Shown here piece after piece: positions 59,473 through 64,000 of a stretch of DNA of 64,000 bases. Numbering within the stretch: position 1 is the stretch's first letter; the number at the start of each line of letters is the position of its first letter. The DNA lies in the NCBI GenBank assembly GCA_964601355.1, contig CAZRNB010000002.1:1-64000 (forward strand), in the 5' to 3' direction. The position numbers were made by a program, and so were the translations under genes. The notes beneath the pieces are model-generated. The model worked only from the letters and a program-made list of their open reading frames with translations, had not been told where the DNA came from and searched no databases. The DNA is from CAZRNB01 sp964601355 (GTDB lineage: Bacteria; Planctomycetota; Phycisphaerae; Sedimentisphaerales; Anaerobacaceae).

Positions 59473-61014
59473 ATGAGCCTGAAAGCTTTTTCCAGAGAGA
59501 AACTTCTTAGCGAAAAAGCAGTCGTAATTTATTTTGTTACAATAAAATTCATTCTGTGTCTGTTTCCCTTCGAGTACGGTTTTTTCCGGGATGAACTATA
59601 CTATATTGCGCTGAGCGATAATTTAGACTTCGGTTATTTGGACGTTCCGCCGATTACTCCGTTTTTTCTTGCCATAGTCCGGTTCCTTTTGGGCACATCA
59701 TTTATTTCTCTGCATTTCCTTCCAGCCGTAAATGGAGCTTTGGTTGTTTGGCTGGTGAGCTTAATGGTCAAAAAAATGGGCGGCGGTTTCAATGCGCTGC
59801 TATTAGCCCTTGTATGCGTCACATTGTGTCCCATCTATATATGCTTTGAGAGTGTGTACACCTATGATGCTTTCGATAAGCTCTGCTGGACATTGGTGTT
59901 ATATTTGATGGTGTTACTTCTAAAAACTGAAAATAAAAAATACTGGATATTTCTCGGCATAGTCGCCGGGTTTGGATTGATGACTAAGCTCACAATACTT
60001 TACCTGGGCTTTGGCATATTCGTAGCTTTACTAATGACCAGGAACAGAAAATATTTTTTAAGCTGGCAGTTGTGGACAGGTGCAGTTATAGCGTTGTTGA
60101 TTTTTTCTCCTTACCTCGTATGGCAGATTAAAAAGGGACTGCCGGTTTTGGAGTACTATAAGATTTATGCTCTGGAGAAGACCTGGCCGACAACGCCGTT
60201 GGAATTTATAAAAAATCAAATTGTGATAATGAATATCCTTGCCTTTCCTATATGGCTTTTAGGTATTTACTACTTTATCTTTAACAAAGAAGGAAAAACA
60301 TTTAGGGTTTTAGGATACGCGTACATTGTCATCCTGATAATTTGTATTTATCTGAAGGTAAAATTTTACCTGCCAGCTCCATTTTACACCGTTTTATTTG
60401 CAGGAGGGTCTGTTTTTATCGAGGAATTTGCACAGGAGCACAAGGTTCGATGGCTGAGAAAAATACCAGCCATAGTGATATTATTGATGGGGCTGATAAG
60501 TGTTCCATTTGTAAGACCTGTTTTGCCGGTTCAGTTCCTTTTGAGGTTTGGAAAGAGGGGTGTTTATATGGGAGTAAGGGGAGAGCGACACAGGCTCGGC
60601 CGGCTTCACCAGCATTTTGCGGACAGATTCGGCTGGAAAGAGCTGGCAGAAAACACCGCCACGGCATACAGTCGTCTGAGCGATGAAGAAAAATCGAAAG
60701 CCTGCATACTTACGAGAAATTATGGAGAAGCAGGAGCTATCTGGCTTCATGGTGAGAAATATAATCTTCCTAAGCCAATAAGCGGACATCTTCAGTATTT
60801 TATCTGGGGGCCAAGAGGCTATTCCGGCGAATTAGTAATTGCGATAGGTTTTGAACCAGAGAAGCTTAAAGAGTATTTCAACAGCGTTGAAGTAATCGGT
60901 AGAAGTGCATGTCTGGTAGCTCTAAGTTACGAAAGGTATTTAGACATCTATGCTTGCAGAGAACCTAAAAAGCCGTTAGAGGAGATGTGGCCGAGCTTCA
61001 AACATATGGATTAG
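59473..61014 (+). CDS. GT39-type membrane glycosyltransferase
   Basis: The 513-aa protein has about nine to eleven hydrophobic segments and the FFRDELYYIALSDNLDFGYL then DVPP (about residues 36-60) typical of GT39/ArnT-like enzymes that use a lipid-linked sugar. The soluble C-terminal portion (about 365-513, LTRNYGEAGAIWLHG) faces the periplasm. It starts at ATG 59473 after AAGGA. It follows the hisH fragment. Acceptor (protein, lipid or polysaccharide) unknown. Confidence 0.88.
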   Translation: MSLKAFSREKLLSEKAVVIYFVTIKFILCLFPFEYGFFRDELYYIALSDNLDFGYLDVPPITPFFLAIVRFLLGTSFISLHFLPAVNGALVVWLVSLMVKKMGGGFNALLLALVCVTLCPIYICFESVYTYDAFDKLCWTLVLYLMVLLLKTENKKYWIFLGIVAGFGLMTKLTILYLGFGIFVALLMTRNRKYFLSWQLWTGAVIALLIFSPYLVWQIKKGLPVLEYYKIYALEKTWPTTPLEFIKNQIVIMNILAFPIWLLGIYYFIFNKEGKTFRVLGYAYIVILIICIYLKVKFYLPAPFYTVLFAGGSVFIEEFAQEHKVRWLRKIPAIVILLMGLISVPFVRPVLPVQFLLRFGKRGVYMGVRGERHRLGRLHQHFADRFGWKELAENTATAYSRLSDEEKSKACILTRNYGEAGAIWLHGEKYNLPKPISGHLQYFIWGPRGYSGELVIAIGFEPEKLKEYFNSVEVIGRSACLVALSYERYLDIYACREPKKPLEEMWPSFKHMD

Positions 61015-61151
61015 CTTTGCCTGCCAGGAAAAATTTGCAAAATATTTCTCCTTTTAAATCCGTTTAACAGCGTGTGACTATTTATGAGCATTTTCTTTTT
61101 GCACTTTTTGCTCTATTACTTTACCATTACGCGATTTGAAAGGTGGATAAT

Positions 61152-62297
61152 ATGATTTTACGCTGGTTAGCTATCGCTTTTTTGTTATTACTTTTTTTTG
61201 CAGCGAGCGGGTGCCAGGAGGCGATAGTCTGGCTCGGAGCAAGCGTGTATCAAAAAGAGAGCAAAGCTGCTGATTCGCTCACAGCAGCCGAGATAGTGCG
61301 TACCGGACTTGATGCCAGCCCGCGAATTCGAGTGGGATATCTACCCACCACAACATTTTTAACGGTTTTTTCAGGCCCGGAAGAGCTGGGGCAACACGGA
61401 TACCGGCCCAACGGGACGGAAAAAAACGGTATAGTATATACCTGTAAAGCAGGCCATATAGATATCGGCCATGCACGCAAGGCAGCCGATTGGACGTTAT
61501 TTCTTAGTGCGAAAGCCTACCAGTATATAATGCGCGGTGAGACTGAATATACATTCAGATTATATGAGCCCTCGCGACACTTTGTTCAGCTTACTTATCC
61601 GGAGAACTGGGAACATTTATCACAGAAGGATAAAGAGGATATTGCGTATAATGTTTCTATCAGACTCGGCCAATACTTTGCTTTTGTTGCAACTAATTGG
61701 CACGAAATCATTACATGGTTAGGTTATAGGAGCAAAGGATTAGAGCCGGAGTTCCCCTCAGCGTTCACATGGGAAGAGGTGTTTTCAAATCTAATCGGCA
61801 CCCATATTGCAGCTCTTGCCCTTGAGGACACAGAGCACACATACAACGAAGCTGTGACGCTGGCCATTAAGAAAGAGCTTCAAAAATTAGACGCTCAACC
61901 CGCCCATGTCTCAAAACGTGCCTCTGAAAGTGTAAGAGGACGATGGTTTTCAGGTGATTTTTACTTTATTACAATGAACAAAAGAAACTTTGACATGGGC
62001 CTGGATGACGGCTTTGTTACACCATGGCTTATTCCTTCCGTCAGTGAATGTGAAGGAGCAAAAGCTCAACCATATCCGGTTCCTGATATTGGAACTATTT
62101 CCGAATATGGATTCTCAGTAAAATTCGAAATTGAACCCAGAATATGGCAAGGAAGTGCTATCCTTAATGCTGCATACTCTCACAGTAATCAAAAAGCCAA
62201 ACGCATCGATCCTGTTATCCACCTTGCTCCAATTATGGATTATATTAAAAAAGATGCGGTGAGAAGATATGGTCCTGATGTGGACCTATGCCCTTAG
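61152..62297 (+). CDS. Lipoprotein, possibly DUF4056 family
   Basis: From ATG 61152, preceded by AAAGGTGG, the 381-aa protein has a lipoprotein signal with lipobox AASGC (Cys about 21). The mature part contains VYTCKAGHIDIGHARKAADW (about 97-116), which I tentatively associate with DUF4056. No catalytic motif is obvious. It lies between the glycosyltransferase and intact hisH, on the same strand, 137 nt after the former. Confidence 0.75.
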   Translation: MILRWLAIAFLLLLFFAASGCQEAIVWLGASVYQKESKAADSLTAAEIVRTGLDASPRIRVGYLPTTTFLTVFSGPEELGQHGYRPNGTEKNGIVYTCKAGHIDIGHARKAADWTLFLSAKAYQYIMRGETEYTFRLYEPSRHFVQLTYPENWEHLSQKDKEDIAYNVSIRLGQYFAFVATNWHEIITWLGYRSKGLEPEFPSAFTWEEVFSNLIGTHIAALALEDTEHTYNEAVTLAIKKELQKLDAQPAHVSKRASESVRGRWFSGDFYFITMNKRNFDMGLDDGFVTPWLIPSVSECEGAKAQPYPVPDIGTISEYGFSVKFEIEPRIWQGSAILNAAYSHSNQKAKRIDPVIHLAPIMDYIKKDAVRRYGPDVDLCP

Positions 62298-62328
62298 GCC
62301 GGAGATGCTTCGTGCAAAAGTTAGAATA

Positions 62329-62366
62329 TAGAATTGAGAATTCTAAATTTTACATTCTCAATTCTA
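62329..62366. repeat. Perfect inverted repeat before hisH
   Basis: tagaattgagaat (62329-62341) and attctcaattcta (62354-62366) are perfect complements. The same word pair is at 19401-19455. It is just upstream of the duplicated hisH leader. Confidence 0.85.
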
Positions 62367-62387
62367 AATATGCAGTTTAATTCGATT

Positions 62388-63014
62388 ATGATAGTTGTCA
62401 TCGACTACAACGTGGGTAATGTCAGAAGTGTTTGTAATGCGCTACGGTTTATAGGCTGTGACGTAGTGCTTAGCAGGAAAGTTGAAATAATCAAAGATTC
62501 GGCTGGCATCGTGCTGCCGGGAGTTGCAGCCTTTGGTTACGCCATTAGCCAATTGGGGAAACTTGCTGAATTGATAAAAAAGCTCGCCTTGGGCGGCAAG
62601 CCGCTGTTGGGTATTTGCGTAGGCTACCAGATGCTCTTTGACCACAGCAGCGAGTATGGACATCACGATGGTCTCAGCTTAGTGTCGGGCAATGTTGTTG
62701 CCATACCGCCAGGCAGAACCATTCCGCACATGGGCTGGAATCAGGTAAAGCTGCCCGAAGATATGAGCTTATTTGAAAGCATTGGCAAAGAAAAAAACTT
62801 TTACTTCGCCCATTCATTCTATGCGGATGTCACTGACCGCCGGGCCAAAGTAGCCTATACAGACTATGGATTCGCGATGCCTGCAGCAGTACAGAAACAA
62901 AATATTTATGGCGTGCAGTTTCATCCTGAAAAAAGCGGCGAAACCGGCTTAAAGGTTCTGAAAAATTTCGTGGTAATATGTGAACAGGAAACCCCACGTA
63001 AAACGTGGGGCTAA
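62388..63014 (+). CDS. hisH: Imidazole glycerol phosphate synthase, glutaminase subunit
   Basis: HisH supplies ammonia to HisF in histidine synthesis. The 208-aa protein has VLPGVAAFG (about residues 43-51), nucleophile Cys in GICVGYQMLF (about 78-87) and His-Glu in YGVQFHPEKSG (about 183-193). Start ATG 62388 matches the family; the frame opens at 62334 through a repeat. The final residues (ETPRKTWG) are coded by a hairpin repeat (62992-63010), a small C-terminal extension. It pairs with hisF. Confidence 0.94.
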   Translation: MIVVIDYNVGNVRSVCNALRFIGCDVVLSRKVEIIKDSAGIVLPGVAAFGYAISQLGKLAELIKKLALGGKPLLGICVGYQMLFDHSSEYGHHDGLSLVSGNVVAIPPGRTIPHMGWNQVKLPEDMSLFESIGKEKNFYFAHSFYADVTDRRAKVAYTDYGFAMPAAVQKQNIYGVQFHPEKSGETGLKVLKNFVVICEQETPRKTWG

Positions 63015-63041
63015 ATATTTAGCCCCCGGTTTTACCGGGGG
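62992..63041. terminator. Two tandem hairpins between hisH and hisF
   Basis: ccccacgtaaaacgtgggg (62992-63010) and cccccggttttaccggggg (63023-63041) have perfect stems, joined by ctaaatatttag. The first overlaps the end of hisH. They belong to the TTTAG/CTAAA hairpin family seen at 10086 and 41954. Possibly attenuating or stabilising; no T-run. Confidence 0.65.
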
Positions 63042-63061
63042 TTATCTTATGAAAACAAAAT

Positions 63062-63826
63062 ATGCTTACGAAACGAATTATTCCGTGTCTTGATGTTAAA
63101 GATAACCGCGTGGTCAAGGGCATTAAGTTCATGAATCTGCGTGACGCCGGTGACCCGGTGGAGCTGGGCGCAAGATATAGCGACGAAGGAGCCGATGAGC
63201 TGGTGTTTCTTGATATTACCGCTACAATCCGTTTTCGCAAAACCATCGTCGAGCTTGTTGAGAAGGTCGCTGAGAATGTTTTTATTCCGTTCACCGTCGG
63301 CGGCGGTATCCAAACGGTCGAACAAATGGATACAATCCTAAGAAGCGGAGCCGACAAGGTCTCGGTGAATACCGCTGCCGTTGCCAATCCAAATCTGCTG
63401 ACCGAGGCCGCCCAGCGATTTGGAAGTCAGTGCACCGTCTTAGCCATTGATGCTCGTCGGTCGAAGGATAAGCCGCACAAATGGCAGGTCTGCGTAAAGG
63501 CCGGATCGGAGCCGACCGATATCGACGTGGTCGAATGGGCGGTTCAAAGCGAAAAACTCGGCGCAGGCGAAATACTTCTAACCAGCATGGACGCCGACGG
63601 AACTTATGCAGGTTACGATAATGAGCTAAATAAAGCTGTTAGCGATGCGGTCGATATTCCTGTAATCGCGTCAGGCGGAGCAGGCAAACTCGAGCATCTT
63701 TACAACGCCATCATTGACGGAGGTGCAGATGCCGTGTTAATGGCTTCAATCACACATTTTGGAAATTATACAATAAAGCAGATGAAGAAATATCTTGCCG
63801 GCCGCGGCATACCCGTAAATCTATAA
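63062..63826 (+). CDS. hisF: Imidazole glycerol phosphate synthase, cyclase subunit
   Basis: The 254-aa TIM-barrel enzyme makes IGP and AICAR. Motifs are RIIPCLDVKDNRVVKGIKF (residues 5-23, Asp11), LVFLDITAT (about 47-55), FTVGGGIQTVEQM (about 77-89), ADKVSVNTAA (about 97-106), AIDARR (about 128-133) and IPVIASGGAGKLEH (about 199-212). Complete; it follows hisH with a hairpin spacer. Confidence 0.97.
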   Translation: MLTKRIIPCLDVKDNRVVKGIKFMNLRDAGDPVELGARYSDEGADELVFLDITATIRFRKTIVELVEKVAENVFIPFTVGGGIQTVEQMDTILRSGADKVSVNTAAVANPNLLTEAAQRFGSQCTVLAIDARRSKDKPHKWQVCVKAGSEPTDIDVVEWAVQSEKLGAGEILLTSMDADGTYAGYDNELNKAVSDAVDIPVIASGGAGKLEHLYNAIIDGGADAVLMASITHFGNYTIKQMKKYLAGRGIPVNL

Positions 63827-63870
63827 TACCAAATCCCTCAAATTACACGTGATAACAAACATAGCAAATA

Positions 63871-63912
63871 TTGCCGATTTACGATTGACAATTTTCAATT
63901 TGAAATCGGCAA
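63871..63912. repeat. Inverted word-repeat downstream of hisF
   Basis: ttgccgattt (63871-63880) and aaatcggcaa (63903-63912) are perfect complements, with further acgattgacaa and ttcaattt words inside. The word gccgatt is the one also used inside mrdA (24264-24330). Confidence 0.8.
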
Positions 63913-63943
63913 TCGTAATTCGGAAATTTCTACTGGCGAGTCT

Positions 63944-64000
63944 ATGAAGATTATCGTATATGGCGAATTGGACTCGATGGCAATCCATCAAGGGCTTGGA
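63944..64000 (+). CDS. Start of a gene cut by the window end
   Basis: An open frame from ATG 63944 reads MKIIVYGELDSMAIHQGLG to the last base. No stop occurs. It follows a word-repeat and its ribosome site is weak, so it may be a true start or a chance one. Too short to name. Confidence 0.35.
   Translation, partial: MKIIVYGELDSMAIHQGLG

Noticed and set aside
1..64000. CRISPR array or prophage
   Set aside because: Tandem words here are 6-10 bp without unique spacers of constant length, and no cas, integrase, capsid or terminase genes occur.

Overview
The window reads as a chromosomal segment of an anaerobic bacterium, most probably a planctomycete of the Phycisphaerae/Sedimentisphaerales type. 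This is inferred from gene content, not from a marker tree. The clues are a prepilin-like protein with a classic planctomycete N-terminus, an MreBCD/MrdA block followed by a coiled-coil protein, single-chain glycyl-tRNA synthetase, and a siroheme-based (Ahb) heme pathway. Sulfur and Fe-S metabolism is organised around a NifU/NifS pair, a Thi4 without the suicide cysteine, and a three-cysteine Rrf2 regulator. All of this fits a sulfidic, low-oxygen sediment habitat.

Layout. 1-16 kb is a mixed accessory region: a Doc/HTH/MNT toxin-antitoxin-like cluster, a flavoprotein, glyS, hypothetical genes, a TPR membrane protein, a secreted hydrolase, asnS, a zeta-toxin-like ATPase with a small partner, a secreted beta-propeller-like protein, and a pRiA4b-like/nucleotidyltransferase pair. 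16-18.3 kb holds a deaminase and an alkaline phosphatase. 18.6-23.7 kb is a shortened division/cell-wall (dcw) cluster: mraZ, a 69-aa ORF, rsmH, a LysM protein, an FtsL-like protein and ftsI. Facing it (32.7-23.8 kb, minus strand) is an envelope block: lnt, a HEAT lipoprotein, a coiled-coil protein, a 52-aa membrane protein, mreB, mreC, mreD and mrdA. 32.7-35.3 kb adds an orphan DNA methyltransferase, a HEPN/MNT pair and a small lipoprotein. 35.2-38.4 kb is tig-clpP-clpP, with a tRNA-Gly(GCC) behind it. 38.9-44.6 kb carries an exported PIMT and a heme operon (cobA-hemD fusion, ahbC, ahbD, ahbAB fusion). 45-47.2 kb has an ICMT-like methyltransferase and another nucleotidyltransferase pair. 55.1-47.3 kb is one long minus-strand sulfur operon: rrf2, cysK, cysE, nadA, thi4, metY, nifU, nifS. 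The end has dapB, a prepilin-like protein, glmS, a hisH fragment, a GT39 glycosyltransferase, a lipoprotein, full hisH and hisF.

The least ordinary feature is not a gene. Dozens of short repeats occur, many built as a tandem array of a 6-10 bp word followed by the reverse complement of that array, so each can fold into a hairpin. Different copies use different words. They fill many of the longer intra-operon spacers and also lie in frame inside genes: mrdA (about 68 residues), tig, lnt and glmS. In other genes they supply protein ends: a lipoprotein signal peptide, a prepilin start codon, a hydrolase C-terminus and a phosphatase N-terminus. This pattern, comparable in effect to Rickettsia palindromic elements, is the main candidate for an under-described system here.

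No CRISPR array, transposase or integrase was seen. All functional calls are from reading motifs; no database search was possible.
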